A stretch of 64,000 nucleotides of DNA, taken from Burhinus oedicnemus (taxonomy: Eukaryota; Chordata; Aves; Charadriiformes; Burhinidae). The translations under genes and the position numbers were made by a program. This document shows, piece by piece, positions 10,301-22,730 of this stretch. Location of the stretch: contig VFFE01006586.1 in NCBI GenBank assembly GCA_008921705.1, forward strand, positions 25,648 to 89,647. Reading direction: 5' to 3'. Under the pieces are notes generated by a model. The model had not been told where the DNA came from. It saw only the letters and a list, made by a program, of their open reading frames with translations, and did no database searches. Each line of letters opens with the position of its first letter. Position 1 is the stretch's first letter.

Positions 10301-13300
10301 GAGGGCTGAAATTTTTCTTGTTGGCCCCCTGCAAATTTTGGCAAGAATGTGCATGTGAGCCAGGTGAACAATGTTGGCAAGTAAACTTTTAAACATGTTG
10401 GGTTTGTCCTTGTGTTGCATAACTGATGACCAGACAGTTGTGGCAAGCTTGACTAGTTAGGCGGATGAGGTGTGAGATAGTGATCACCACTATCACTAGT
10501 CAGACTATCAGATGCAGTTGGTGTCTGTAAGTAATTAACAGAACGGCTCAGGGATTATTATCTGATCCATCTGAACATGCCACTGTGTGATTATTTGCAG
10601 TGGCAAGTGTCTGGGCAGAGATTGTCCTTCTTGCTTGTTAGTTTGTTGGCATAAAATCCAATTAACTGCTTCCACCTGCCTCAGTTTCCCATTGCTTTGT
10701 GCAAAATGCAGCCCTGACACACAAATGGGGACCCTGCCAGCAGAGCAAGTTGAATTCTGTTAGCTTGAACTGCATTACTGTTGAGAAGCTTCTGCTATGT
10801 GGCCAGAATAGCTTGCTCAAGCTAATTGAAGCAAATGATGGACACATGAGGACACAGCAACCCTGGCTGTATAGACCAGGTAATGACGACTGCCTTAGAT
10901 GTGACTGCAGCCTGTGCTGCCGTCATGTATCAGCAGTAGTGGAGGAGACAATGTCTTGAGCAGCATCTGTACAAGACACTTCTGCCTCTGCCTCAGGTGC
11001 AAGTCGGACCCCTGACCAGCAGAGCTGCATCATTCAGAACTGGGACAGTGGCAAACGTGCTTTTCCCAGCCAAGGGTGTATCATTTGCAGGGGGTGAACT
11101 AATTTACCATAGTGACAGCTAAGCATTGCCAGTAGAACCTGTGTCTCTGTGATAAAAAGGTTTTTATTTGAATGGTAATCCTGTAGCAGCAAAGTCTGCA
11201 GGTGGGATGCTACCAGCTCCTTCAATGTTTTGAAAGGTTTAAGGAATTTCTCTGCCTTTGTGCTTGCTTATTTAAAAAAATAACTGAATGGTTTAGATTT
11301 GCCTAACATCTCTCCCCTGTTGTTTTCAAAATAGTTTCATCTGTGCTTTAATCTGTGCAACCATATTGCCAGTGTTGGAGCAAAGTGTAAGGAGTTTAGC
11401 TGAGGGTATGTTTCATTTCAGTCAGCTCAAGAGTGGCTCAGTTTCTTAATGAATTGTGTTTTAGAGAACAGTCATGTTAGTTTCCCCTTGCATTTTTAGT
11501 ATATGTCTTAACAATATATTGCTGTTCCTAGTTTAGTCGTCTTTTTAAAGCAAAATCACAAATCTTTGGGTTTTTTTTCTATGGATTAGCAAAAGACAAG
11601 TGAACTTGAGAGACAGGGCACATGATTTTGGTTTTCCCTTGTCTAGAGCTACCCTGAAGTTGCAAAGGAATTGGCCACATGCCCCTTCAATGCTCGCCAT
11701 CTAGTTCCTCGAGCTGACCTCAGTGATCACATAATGAAGTGCAACGACAAAGGGATCCTTGAGCAAGATGTAGGTAAGAGAACCACCCATGCTCCAAGAT
11801 GTTTGTTCACCCTGGGGACAGAGGTCTCCTGTTCGTCAAGATAGCTCATAGAATAACCGAAAAGTAGAAGCCAAATGATTATCTATAGTTTTGTGTGGCA
11901 CAGCAGCTTTGGGGAAATTTGAGTCTTATTTGCTTTGATTTATTGGGTAGGTTCAGGAGAATATTGCAGATACTCCCAGTAGGCCTTGCACATATTTTGT
12001 TACCAGGCTTGTTGAATAAAAAGGTTGTACCCTAGACTGTGCAAATTCAAGTACCTCCAGCAAGAGCTGGGATGCTTTAGTGACCAGAAGGAAAGGCCCT
12101 GCTTTTTGTAGAGCTAATCTCCCTTTGCTGAGGCTTGACCACTGGTGCCACGTGAAAAGTTGATTTCTACCAAACAGATGTCTAAGCTGTGGGAAATCTC
12201 TGCATCTGTTCTCCTTCAGGGCAACCTCAATAGTTCACTGCAACCAAGAGATGGGGCAGTTCCTCTTCTAGGCTGCTCCGCTGCTGCTCTTGCTTCGTCT
12301 GCCATATAATTAAGATTTCGGTCTCCTGCCCAGTGAGACAAGGTGGGAGGGGGGCTGTCCAAAACCCCCAAAATATTTACTGAGGCATCCTGTGCTATGC
12401 AGCGTCTTTTCTGTCCCCTGCAGTGGCTGTTTAACTATTGCTGCACTATGGAGCAGATAGATGGTTTTCTATCTTCTGTAGAGTTGCACTGAGGCTAGCA
12501 GTGATGCCTGCATTCATGTAAGCGGGTTTCTTCTTCGCTTGAGCATTCCTGCTGCAAAGTTCTAGGGGACAGAGTATTTTCCTGTTCGTTGAAAAGGTGA
12601 ATTTGAAGTTGCTCAATTTCAGTTCAGTACCTCACTCCTGGGTGTACCTAACCTGTTTGCATTGTGCAGGGTTTCCTCTTAAGTCAAGAGCTGTTTACAG
12701 ATTGATCCAAAGCCCTTCATGCCTCTGAAGCAGGATTGACTGCTAGTGACTGAGTTTTTTCTCTTCCTGAAGTGAATCAGTCCTCTGGCTTCCAGAGAGA
12801 GCAGATGAATGCTGTGAGCACATGGCAGGCACCTCCATGTGAGGAAGACTGGGAAGCAGGTGAGGAACTTCCCCGTCTGCCACACTGCTGCCACCTTCTC
12901 CCCGGTCCTGTCCTCCAACTCTGCTTGGGACTGTGTGAGTCCAGGGATGCTGTTCACTCAGGTCCCACTTGTAGGACACCCTGCTTATGCTCATTTCTGA
13001 AACCATGCATCTCTCCACCTAGCAGGCTTTTCTTAGTATAGATAACTACTCAATACGCCTGCCGTAATTGGCATGGAGATACATTTCCAAGCATCTGCTC
13101 CTTCCCATATAAGCTTTTGTACTTTATGTGCAATGACGACAATGGAAAGAAACATAGTTAACTTTTATGTTGCTCAGTTAAATGACAGTGAAGCAGAGAC
13201 ATTCATCATTAGATCAACTTTTAGTCCATCTTGAACGTGTAGAAATGTGACAGATATTCCTGATCTGCTGGTGGTTGCTGGAGTTTCTTAGCTCTGAGCT

Positions 13301-16300
13301 ACAACGTGTTTCCTCTTGCAGAGTCATTGGAGCAGTCAGATTCTCCTTTTGTTTGGGGCATGACCAATTCTGGCGTAAACAGGTAGCGAATGCGAGTTCG
13401 ATTCCTTACAATAATGTTTTGTATAGAGGCAGCCTACTCCTAACACAGCCTCCATGGCTGGACGTGGGCTGGCTTTGCTGCTGTACAAACCCTGGTAGGA
13501 GGGATCCTGATCAACAGTGAACGTTCTTAGCGTGCTGGTTCAGGGTTACTTGCTTTCTCATATGACTGGCCCATACAACAGAAGGAAGCCCTTAGGAACA
13601 CAGATACTGTGTACTCTTGTATGCATGTGGCAGCATGCTCTTCCTGCCCATGGCATATGTTCAGTTCCTGCTCGATGGCTGGTCAATGTGCAGGGAGAAA
13701 TGTGCTGAGCCATTATGCTGACTTTCAAAATGTGGCCAGGTGCCTCCCTCCGGAGCCTCTTCAAACAGTTATTGAGCTTTTGTTGAGCTAATGGTTAGCT
13801 AGCAGTCCCTTGTGACCTCCTGTCACCTTAGACTTGGCATATGTGCTGCTATTAGGGCCCTTTGTTAGCAGAAATCACACACCACCACCCCCTTGCCCTT
13901 TGCAAAACATAATCACAGTTTGGGTTTGGGGGAGTGAGGAGCTTAATGGCCAGCTGCGAACTGGATAGAGCTGCCTTGACTTGTTTCATTGATCCGACAG
14001 TGGATCATGATTGCAGGCTGTATGCAAGATACGATGTTACCACTAGAGTTGCCAAAGCATGTTTTAAGGTTCATCTAAGCCCATACGCAGCAACAGTCCC
14101 ACACCTGACAGCTGTGTAGTTCTGTCTGAGCTCAACCATAATATACCGCTCCTTCCAAAACAAGAGCGACATTTGGTTTCACTTGTTATGCTTTTTGGAA
14201 AACTTTCTAGTGTTTAGAGCATTTATAGCTCTTCTAAGCACCACCACCTACAAGTGGCAAAGTACCATCCCCTTATGTCCCTGCTCTCTTCCATGGTATA
14301 GCAAAATGCATAAATTTGAGCAAGTACATTTGTGAGAAGTAACTGAAGTCTTTCAGTTCCAGTACCACCTTTGAACAAAAGAATTGCTTGCCTTCAAGAG
14401 TACGTGCCCCTGAGTCCTTCCCATACGCCATATCATGGAAAGACTGTAAGTACTTACTACACACGTGGTTTTGGCACTGTGACTTCTGTAGCTGGTGACA
14501 GCTGCTGAAATCTCTGGCTGCAGCAGTGCTTTATGGCCACCACTGCATGGACAGGAGAGGTAGTATATAACACCTGCCCCTTGAGAGCACCTTCTGAGGG
14601 AATCTGATGCTTGCATCATCCTCTATATCCTTTCTTTGAAGCATCCTCTGTATTCTTTATTTCATATTCTTAACAGGGCCTTCTTTACGGTGGTCTAACT
14701 TAAGCAGTCCCGCTCCCCAGCCACTTGGGCTCTGTCTCTCTAAACAAGTCCTTCCACACCATTTGCACTAACCCCTTTCACATGCACCATCCCTCCTTAA
14801 GCCAAATTATTTCCTTGCTTTGTGCAACTCTGCTCACTGTCAGATGCAGCTAAGTCAGAGCAGGGGCTGCTTAAACCAGCACTACTGGGGGAAAAAAACT
14901 ATCAAACTACATCTGGAGGTGGGAGGGAGCTTCCCCCGTTGAAGTGTCTGATGCTGAAATCAGACTGTTATTTGCCTTTAGTGGCAAAGCAAAAGCTTAA
15001 AGGTGCTTTGAGAAATTACTGTCTTGTTTCTCACTTGGAGCAACTAAAGCCAGTACTCTCCGCCTTTGCAGGCGTGGCTTCTGCACAATCCAGGGACTGT
15101 GCAGTTGCCATAGGGTCAGGTTGAATCTGCCAAACCAAATTAAAATGTCATTTGTAGATAAGCGTTGTTGCCAAGGTGACAAGTGCTACTTCAGCAAAGG
15201 CCACTCTCACTTGAGGGAGTGGAGGAAATTCTTGCATTTTTCTCCATCTCATGCTAAAAATGTGTCTTGCCCTTTTCAGAGTTTGGAGTATTAGTGTCTC
15301 TTCCCTGTGGAAGTTCGTTCCCTCCCCGCACTAAATGGTTCCCTTTCTAGGACCCTAGAGCTCCTGTGGATGGTAGATATTCCCTGGACATGATGGCAGG
15401 ACTCTGTAGACTTGGCTGGTTGTCATATCTTTTTCCCAAGCATTTGTTTCATAAGTGTTATGGTTTGAAGAACCCACAACAACTTACTGTCATTTAGACA
15501 ATTACTCCCTCATCCAATGACCCCTCCCCACCCGGGAAGGGGAATTGGGGGAGAAAAAACAAGGAAACTCGGGAGTGGAAATATAAACAGATTTAATAGA
15601 ATTGGGCTAGATCATTAACATTCATAACACTAAAGAACCAATATTGATACCGATACTAATATAAAATACACAAGGATTATAATCAGGACATTCTATCCGT
15701 AGGAAGCTGTGCACTCCCAGCTGGGGACAGCAAATGTCTGACACTGTGAGCATTACAGCTTCGAGAGGAAGGGAAGGGCTCAGGGCTCCGGCACAAGGGC
15801 AAGAAGTTCTCTGGATTGCCGCCATCAAGGGAGGGAGGGAGAGAACTTCTCAGCAAGCTTTCTAATTTCTATGGAATGTGCTGTTCATGGTATGAAATAA
15901 CCCTGTTGGCCAGCCTGGGTCAAGTGCTCAGGCCTTGCTCCTCCTCATCGCTGCACTTGACCAGCTTGAAAACAGCGAGATCTTGAAACCCACACACCAT
16001 AGCTGGCTATAAAGTAAATATTTTCACCAATTCAGACACTAGAGTCTTCTAAAGGTGTAGTTTTCCTAACCATTAGAAGAGACCTTACTGAAAAGTAAAA
16101 TTACTGAAAGAGAAATTAATCCTGTGTCGCTCAAACCAGGACAATAAGTTAACCTCATCTTCATTTGCTGATCTTTGTTACTGTTATTGAGTAAATGGGC
16201 TGATAAATTTACACAGCACCAACTCAGAAATCTTCCCTCCTTAGACAGCAGTGAATAGTTAACAGAAAAAACGCAGGTATTGGCAAGCCTCTGTTGGTTC

Positions 16301-17328
16301 ACTTGTCAAATGGCAGCGCTGATGATCTGTGAAGTTCTGTTTGCCTCAGTGATTTGGAAACAGCAGAACTCTTTGGAAGCAGTGATCAGTTTTAAGTGGC
16401 AGAGGTGGGGAAGGGGGATGACTTTAAGTGAGGGAGGTAGGGTCTGATTAGGTTCCGAATCAGAGAAGTGATAGTGGGAAACACAACAGCATGGGGGGGT
16501 GCACATACCACTAAAATCTTGTCACTTAGCTTGATGCCTTAAAACAAGTGTTTGCAAAAGAGGCCCCTTTAGAGTTGTCTACATATGGTGTTTTCTGCTA
16601 ACTGTAAACAAAGGGATGCAGTTACGCTTCGGGGGGGGGTGGAATGCCCTGTAAAAATGGCAGATTTGTGTGCATTCAGGCCTTGGTGTAGCAGGAGCTA
16701 TTGTAGTCCCATTTCAGTGGAAGTCAGGAACGACACAACAGAGTAATTTCTGGGAATTTCTACTCTGCGCTATAAGCATGTGTCTTGCATCTGCACAGCA
16801 ACACTACCTATTACTGTTTTCAGAGTTATATGGTGTCTAGAATGATTTCTGTGGAACTTTTACTGGACATTTGTGAGAATGTTTGTTTGCTGGGGAGGTG
16901 CAGAAAACTTTCTCTGCAGTAAGCTGTGGTCATAACATGTAGCTAGTGAACTCGTATTTGAGGGCCTGTTACAGCCTGGAGAGCATAAAGTAAATTCTGA
17001 GAGTTTCTCCAGCTGTAAAGAGGCTAAGACTGCCTACTGCACAATGTTGAATTAAAATCAGCTGGATCAGCCAAACCTAGAAGTATTTCTATGTGCATGC
17101 ACTTTATCTTGTCAGCATCTGAGTTTGTCCCCATAGGGCATGTCAAGTGGACAGTTTTGGTTCTCAAGTACATTGTCATTTACAGACTTCTGCCTTTTTC
17201 CTAGGAAGCATCCTGATCATGCCTTTGCAGCTTCAAGCTTTAAGCCTGAACTTTGTCACGTGGGTGTGTGGTGCTTCACGCCATACAATAATGGAGAATC
17301 CTCTGTGAATTCCTTACAATATGCGTAA
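7400..17328 (+). CDS. GTSF1: Gametocyte-specific factor 1-type protein (two CHHC zinc fingers), six coding exons
   Basis: Coding exons: 7400-7421, 9316-9413, 11647-11773, 12773-12859, 13322-13382 and probably 17205-17328. All junctions are AG/GT and the phases agree, giving 172 aa (human GTSF1 is 167). The start ATG (ccATGg) gives [19 protein letters not shown], matching the GTSF1 N-terminus. Finger 1 is C18-x5-H24-x9-H34-x3-C38; finger 2 is C52-x5-H58-x9-H68-x3-C72. Both are complete CHHC fingers, which bind RNA in this family. The C-terminal part has [12 protein letters not shown] and SPFVWG, the acidic/aromatic segment that contacts PIWI proteins. GTSF1 proteins are germline cofactors that speed target cleavage by PIWI-piRNA complexes, or support piRNA-guided silencing. 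The third conserved tryptophan (human DKDLWEQ) is replaced here (EAESLEQ). A solo LTR lies in the last intron. Whether this is the one-to-one orthologue of GTSF1 or a paralogue cannot be decided without a tree. Exons 1-5 are near certain; exon 6 is less so. Confidence 0.9.
7438..7522. repeat. GGGGAA and CCCGG tandem repeats in GTSF1-type intron 1
   Basis: A run of gggga/aggggaa units at about 7438-7463 is followed by about seven CCCGG units at 7486-7520. The plus strand of the first block and the minus strand of the second both carry regularly spaced G-runs, so each could form a G-quadruplex. The block starts 17 bp after the first exon's splice donor. Confidence 0.75.
13384..13386 (+). other. 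Alternative in-frame stop just inside GTSF1-type intron 5
   Basis: If the intron-5 donor (gt at 13383-13384) is not used, the frame reads ...GGC-GTA-AAC-AGG-TAG and stops at once, giving a 132-aa protein that keeps both zinc fingers and the tryptophan segment but lacks the variable tail. An intron-retention or alternative-polyadenylation product is therefore possible. Confidence 0.5.
15451..16148 (-). mobile_element. Solo LTR (family A) inside the last GTSF1-type intron, with 5-bp target duplication
   Basis: The LTR spans 15456-16143 (688 bp), beginning TGTTATGG and ending CCAGGACA on the plus strand; on the minus strand it is TGTCCTGG...CATAACA. The flanking 5 bp are identical (ataag at 15451-15455 and at 16144-16148). 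It is the same family as 49525-50167, alike over its whole length (aacccacaacaa, catccaatgac, ctcgggagtggaaatataaac and others). An ATTAAA reads on the minus strand near 15592. It lies antisense to the host gene. No internal retroviral sequence remains. Confidence 0.9.
17205..17328 (+). CDS. GTSF1: Probable terminal coding exon of the GTSF1-type gene
   Basis: A polypyrimidine tract and acceptor (tttttcctag) precede 17205. The phase left by exon 5 (two bases) is completed exactly, giving AGG and then 40 further codons to TAA at 17326-17328. The tail contains TPYNNGES, weakly like the human LPWKNNGNA terminus. The total length it produces (172 aa) matches the family. The similarity is slight because this tail is variable in GTSF1 proteins, so a different final exon is possible. 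Confidence 0.5.
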
Positions 17329-17795
17329 CACCAAACAGGTGAAGTTTAAAGAGTACACTTAAGTACTTGTCTAGTTTCCATTAGGGTTTTGTAGCTTTCT
17401 AACACTTAAAACACGCTCTAAAGTAACTGTTCTTTGTTGGGGGAGAGGGGAATGGGGTGTGGGGATGTACGAATGGTTTAAATCACAAAAGTACACATTT
17501 AGGACTGTGTAAATGTTTGGATTAAGCAGTATATTTCTAAAAAAGGGTGCAAAGTACAAAACGGGTTATAAATATAGAAACACAGAGTTAAGAAACCAGA
17601 CGTGATATTTGTCTGGGAAGAAATTAATGCCTTTTGAAAAGAATGTTCCTCAAAATACTGAATTTTTGCCATTTGTATTACTACCAATGTAAAATAATGC
17701 ATGTTGACTAGAATGTGCAAAATTAGGATTATTTTAAAGTTTGGTTCTGTCAAGGTTCTTGTTGGCAATTTAGAATAAAAAGGTTATGAATACTC
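17329..17795 (+). other. Putative GTSF1-type 3' UTR with polyadenylation signal
   Basis: AT-rich sequence without repeats after the proposed stop. AATAAA lies at 17774-17779, about 450 nt downstream, so cleavage is expected near 17795. Confidence 0.45.
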
Positions 17796-19068
17796 TTAGA
17801 CCCATTTTATATTTCTAAAAGACATCTGCAGTGATTTGTTACACTCTTGTTCTGTTGAATAAGTACATGCTTACACAGTAAGCCCTCCACGCAACCTTAA
17901 TTTGATTTTTTTTTTTTGTCACTTCTAATGAAAGTGGTGACAAATGTCAGCTATTTGATTGTTTCTGGTTTGACTGCAGTAGCTTATTTGCAGGATTTGT
18001 GGACCAGAGCATTATAATCTTACAGATAGATGCCATAATCAGGCCCCATTATCCTAAGCTTATTTAATTGCCAGTTGGTGAAAGACTGGCAGTACTTAGT
18101 GCAGTAACCACCTGCTCTTTGTTGGATCTCACCGCTTGTCTGCACTGCAGAGGAGGTGAGCTTTGGGTGCACCTACTCCCAGGAGGCACGTTATCCCAGG
18201 CCCCAGCCCTTTGTCAGGGGTAGTCCTGGGACAATGCTGTTCTCCAATAGCCCTGCCTTCCTGGAAAGGGCCAGATGGGCTTGGAAAGTCATGGTTGGGA
18301 ATGCAAAACATCCCCTGGCCACAGTAATCAGGGGTTAGGGACCACAAGAAGTGGGTTTGTCTTGTAGGGTAGGTGCAGCCAACACATGACAACTCCAAGA
18401 TCTGAAATCCCATATCCTTTTGGGCAGCTTCCTCACGCACATCCTGTGCATGCCACTGCCTGTTGAAGAGTCAGAAACCCGTAATTTTACTGTTCCCTGC
18501 AGTGATTTGGGAATGCAAGATTAACAGGATGTAAAACACAAAGATGATCCTCCTCCAGCATTATGACTATTTAAAATCCCAGTATTGTCTATCGTTGGGC
18601 TGTTGGCATGAAGCACAAGTCAAGGAATGTTTTGAAAAGTATGCCAAATAGCACCTATTCCAAGGTGGCAGAGTGAGGACTTTGATGTGACAATTACTGC
18701 AGTCACAGCCACATATTTTCCTGTGTTAAATTCTCTGTCTCTCTTGTGATGGGCAGGCTGTACAGTGCTGGAGCCTTCACCCCCATCCCTAAAGGCTGGA
18801 TGTGTCCCTTGCCAGGAGAAGCTGATGGGATGAGGGGAAATATCAGCCCCTTTTGGCCTTCCAGGGAGGGTTTCTGAGCACGTGCCTGGGTGACTCTACC
18901 CCAGCCTGAGTTTCTTGGTAGCTCAGCAGTGCCTGTGCTGACTCTGTGAGCACTCCTATGGGTGCACCTTGCCTGCTGGGCCATTTCTGCCTTGTCTGAG
19001 CTGCACGGCTCTGTGGCGGTAGGACCAGTCTGACCAGAAATGCCTGTGAAAGTTTGGGCTAGAAATGG
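17796..19068. other. Unassigned sequence after the GTSF1-type gene
   Basis: About 1.3 kb with no recognised exon or repeat. Confidence 0.4.
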
Positions 19069-19902
19069 TTGTGTCTGCAGTTGTCACTGGTGACTCAGGA
19101 GGGAGGAGAGGAGACAGCATTTACCTTTAGGCACAGATTCCTCTGTGTCGGGGAGCCTGGGCACACTGGAGTTCCTTGTTTCTCCTGGTGCCCACAGCGC
19201 TGGGTGGTGTCTGATGGGTCTCCTCACCCTAATTTGCTTCCAGCCACAGGTGCAGCAGTTCTGCTCAGTGGTGAGGTGCACCCATGCTGTTGGTCCAGCT
19301 CCCAGACCCACAGACACCTAGAGCTCTGCTTTGTCCTTGTGGCTCACCGTACAGTTCTGCATGGACTTTCTCTCACTGAAGGGCTGAGCCTGCGCTGCAG
19401 GACACCCCCATGCTATTGTTGTGCTTCTCTCGGGCTGGAGCACAGCGAGATGCACGGGCTTACGTGGGTCAGTGGGGAGCCAGATCACTTCCCCCTTGTG
19501 GGCTCTGTGCTCTCCATGGGCTGTGATCTGGTCAGCACCGTCGGCTTCCTACAGTTCCCCCTGCGGGGGCTTTTGTGTGCTGGATCCTTGCTGAGTCAGA
19601 CCCTCCTCCACACCTTGGCAGGCTGGTCTAGGGTGCCCAGCTGCTCTCTGCTTGGCCGTCAGCTGCAGCTGGAGCAGGGACACCATGAGCAGGGCCTTCT
19701 GTCACTTCCCTGCTGTTCTCATCTGCAGGATGCAGCACATGGTTTCCCTCACCAGCACTGTAGTCCACTGGCACAGGAAAGATATGTTCTTTCTCCAGCC
19801 TTCCCTCTCCCCCATCAGTTCCAGAGCACTGTAAGCCCCTTTCCTCCCCACTCGTGTGGCCAAAGCCAAGCCTGCACACAGAGCTGTTTATTTTTCACTT
19901 AG
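19069..19902 (+). other. Long unexplained open frame, 277 codons
   Basis: An 834-nt frame opens with ATG at 19069 and is uninterrupted to the stop at 19900-19902. The predicted product is rich in cysteine, serine, histidine and leucine, and no family motif is visible. The minus strand over the same bases is also partly open (19084-19317 and 19628-19879), and the composition is GC-rich, which lengthens chance ORFs. No clear promoter, splice sites or polyadenylation signal were found. It could be a decayed retroelement, part of a lncRNA, or chance. Confidence 0.2.
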
Positions 19903-21907
19903 CTATGTTGGAGAAAGAAGGGGGAGCTCTGCCTTCAGCCGCACATCTTGTCAGGGTCTGGATGGATGGCTTACAGACTGCCCTTCTGACACTCAGTGGT
20001 TTGCACTGCTGAGGGCTCTGGGCCCTTTGTTGCTGATTCCAGCAGGCCACGCAATCCTCTGGCCGTAGCCACTGGCGCCCCTTTCTCCTGTTCCCCTCCA
20101 CTTTCCCCATGATCTAGACATGAACACAGGGTGCCTGTAATCCCACAGAGATGCGCTTGTGGCTGCAGTGTGTCTATACATGGTTCACATCCAGTGGCAT
20201 AGCCCTGGAGGATACAACTCTCGAGTCTCTCCCTCCCTCCTGCAGCAGTTCAGACTGTTCTGTTTCCTCGATGCTGTCTTCAGCTAATGGGGATTTGGGG
20301 TAGTTGCATTTATTCCCAACAGATATCCAGGAGACTAGCACTGTCCGGTGTCCCCCTGTCAAAGCGGGCAGGGATCCTTGTTACTGTGAATAAGCAGCTT
20401 TGAATCTGATTAGTTAAATCCTGCTTAGTCGCTCTTATAACCTGATTATCACACATAAATACAGTGTCCTGAACTATATTGGCTCCTACCCAGTGCAAAA
20501 GGGAAGAGGGTGAGAGAAAGAGAGGAAATAAGCAATACTTTCCATCATGGGGGTGTTCACAAACAAACATAAAGTGCTGGAGGTGGGAGAGAGAGAGATC
20601 TACCTGGTGGGGCAAGGAAACACCAACTACAAAAATACCCTTTTACACTTCTGGAAGGTGAATGAGCTCCTGGTATTGTTTTGCCTTTGGAGTCCAGTGT
20701 CCAGCGCCTTCTGTGCTGTGGTCAGGAAGGCGGGAAGAGAAGAGCTGGGTGGTGGTGGGGACCAGGCTATCCAAGGACTCTCTAGAGACTACTGCCTTTG
20801 TGTTCTAGATATACTCCTCACTTTGCAGCAGCAGTTCAGCCTGAGTTACGCTGATTAGTTGTGTGTGGTATTTCCTTTAACTCACCAGGGAACTGCCTCC
20901 TGCTTCTGAACTTCAGGTTCCAGCAGGCGAGGCTGCCTGGGGTTACTGAAGGCGGCACAAAGTCTCCTTTTTCTGGCAGATCAGGCTCTGGCCCCAGATC
21001 TCAGCTTTACAACCAAACCACATTTAAGAAGTCATTTCCCCTTCCCTGGCTTTTAGTCCAGGTTATAACTCGTAAAACCAAAAGCATGGTTTCAGCTTGG
21101 AGATCATTTACAAGTGCTGGCTCAGCAACAGGCTGGAAATCAAAGCAATGGCTGCCTGTACTGCACGCACAGCTATGGAGCTGAGCATGTTTCTTTTGAA
21201 GTGTTAGCCAAAGTGTGCAGACAAGTGTCTCCTTACGCAGCTCTGGCATGCACATTCCAGAGCAAGTAGATTGAAACAGCCCATTTGCCTCCTTATCCAG
21301 TGTCCTGGAAGGACCTTCTGGCATGGAGCTCCCAGCCCTGGCGATGTCTGGGTGCATTATGGCAGCTGTTCCTATACCCCAGAGTGCACAGGTAAGCGTG
21401 GGAAGGACCATGGCCACGTCTCATCCTCGCTGCTGTGATGTCCCTGGACTGGGAATGCTGCTGTGAGCCACTGGGATTGCAGGCATCACCTGCTCTGAGC
21501 TAGCCCCTGCTACTTGGGCTCCAGAGGTAGACAGGCACTTCCACACGCATCCCAGAGCCCTGTCACAAAACCAGACAGGAACCCGGGCTCTGCAGAGAAA
21601 GTCCCTGAGGATTTCCACAGGCCTGTTCCCACCTGCCACTGGCCAGCCTGGCCGTGCCCTCCTCCCTGCCCATAAGGAGGGCATGCACCAAGCCAGCATC
21701 CGAGTTACTCTGGAGATCCCCTGAAGGCCCAGGGCAGCAACAGTCCTTTACTGTGTCCAGCACAACTGATGTCTCTCACAATATACCTGCCCTCTATTTT
21801 GCAAGTCTGATGTCATCTGAAGCCCAGCTGGGTTGTCATTTCTACAGCCCATTTCCAGACTGTTGCTGTCACTTCTGTTCTTCTCTGGTCCCAGCCACTG
21901 TTTTATT
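19903..21907. other. Unassigned sequence
   Basis: About 2 kb with short ORFs on both strands (for example 21007-21417 minus), no recognised motif and no repeat family identified. Confidence 0.4.
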
Positions 21908-22730
21908 CATAGAATCACAGAATTGTCTAGGTTAGAAAGGACCTTTAAGATCATCAAGTCCAACCATCAACCCAACACTGCCAAACCCACCACTAACCCA
22001 TGTCCCTCAGCACCACAACTGCCTGTCTTTTAAATAGCTCCAGGGATGGCGATTCCACCACTGCCCTGGGCAGACTGTTCCAATGCTTGACAACCCTTTG
22101 GGTGAAGAAATTTTCCCTCATATCCAATCTAAACCTCCCCTGGCGCAACTTGAGGCCATTTCCTCTTGTACTACTGCTTGTTCCTTGGGAGAAGAGACCG
22201 ACCCCCAGCTGGCTACAGCCTCCTCTCAGGGAGTTGTAGAGAGCGAGAAGGTCTCCCCTCAGCTCCTTTTCTCCAAGCTGAACACCCCCAGGTCCCTCAG
22301 CCGCTCCTCACAAGACTTGTGCTCCAGACCCCTCACCAGCTCCATTGCCCTTCTCTGGACACGCTCCAGCACCTTTCTTGTTGTGAGGGGCCCAAAACTG
22401 AACCCAGTATTTGGGGTGGGGCCTCACCAGTGCCGAGTACAGGGGGACCATCACTGCCCTAGTCCTGCTGGCCGCACTATTCCTGATACAAGCCAGGATG
22501 CTGTTGGCCTTCTTGGCTACCTGGGCACGCTGCTGGCTCATCTTCAGCCAGCTGTCAGCCAACACTCCCCGGTCCTTTTCTGCCAGGCAGCTTTCCAGCC
22601 ACTCTTCCCCACGCCTGTGGTGTTGCATGGGGTTGTTGTGACCCAAGTGCAAGACCCAGCGTTTGGCCTTGTTGAACTTCATACCATTGACCTCGGCCCA
22701 TCGATCCAGCCTGTCCAGATCCCTCCTCCT
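21908..22730 (-). mobile_element. CR1 LINE fragment, minus strand; left arm of inverted pair
   Basis: The tail (catagaatcacagaat) is at 21909 and the coding part extends to about 22730. The minus-strand frame 22308-22682 reads [17 protein letters not shown], then the ORF2 C-terminal region, and is frameshifted by a missing 8 nt (acattgag) near 22371-22374, compared with the copies at 2075 and 3509. The copy at 24467-25737 has the same deletion and is nearly identical over this whole length, in the opposite orientation. Confidence 0.93.
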
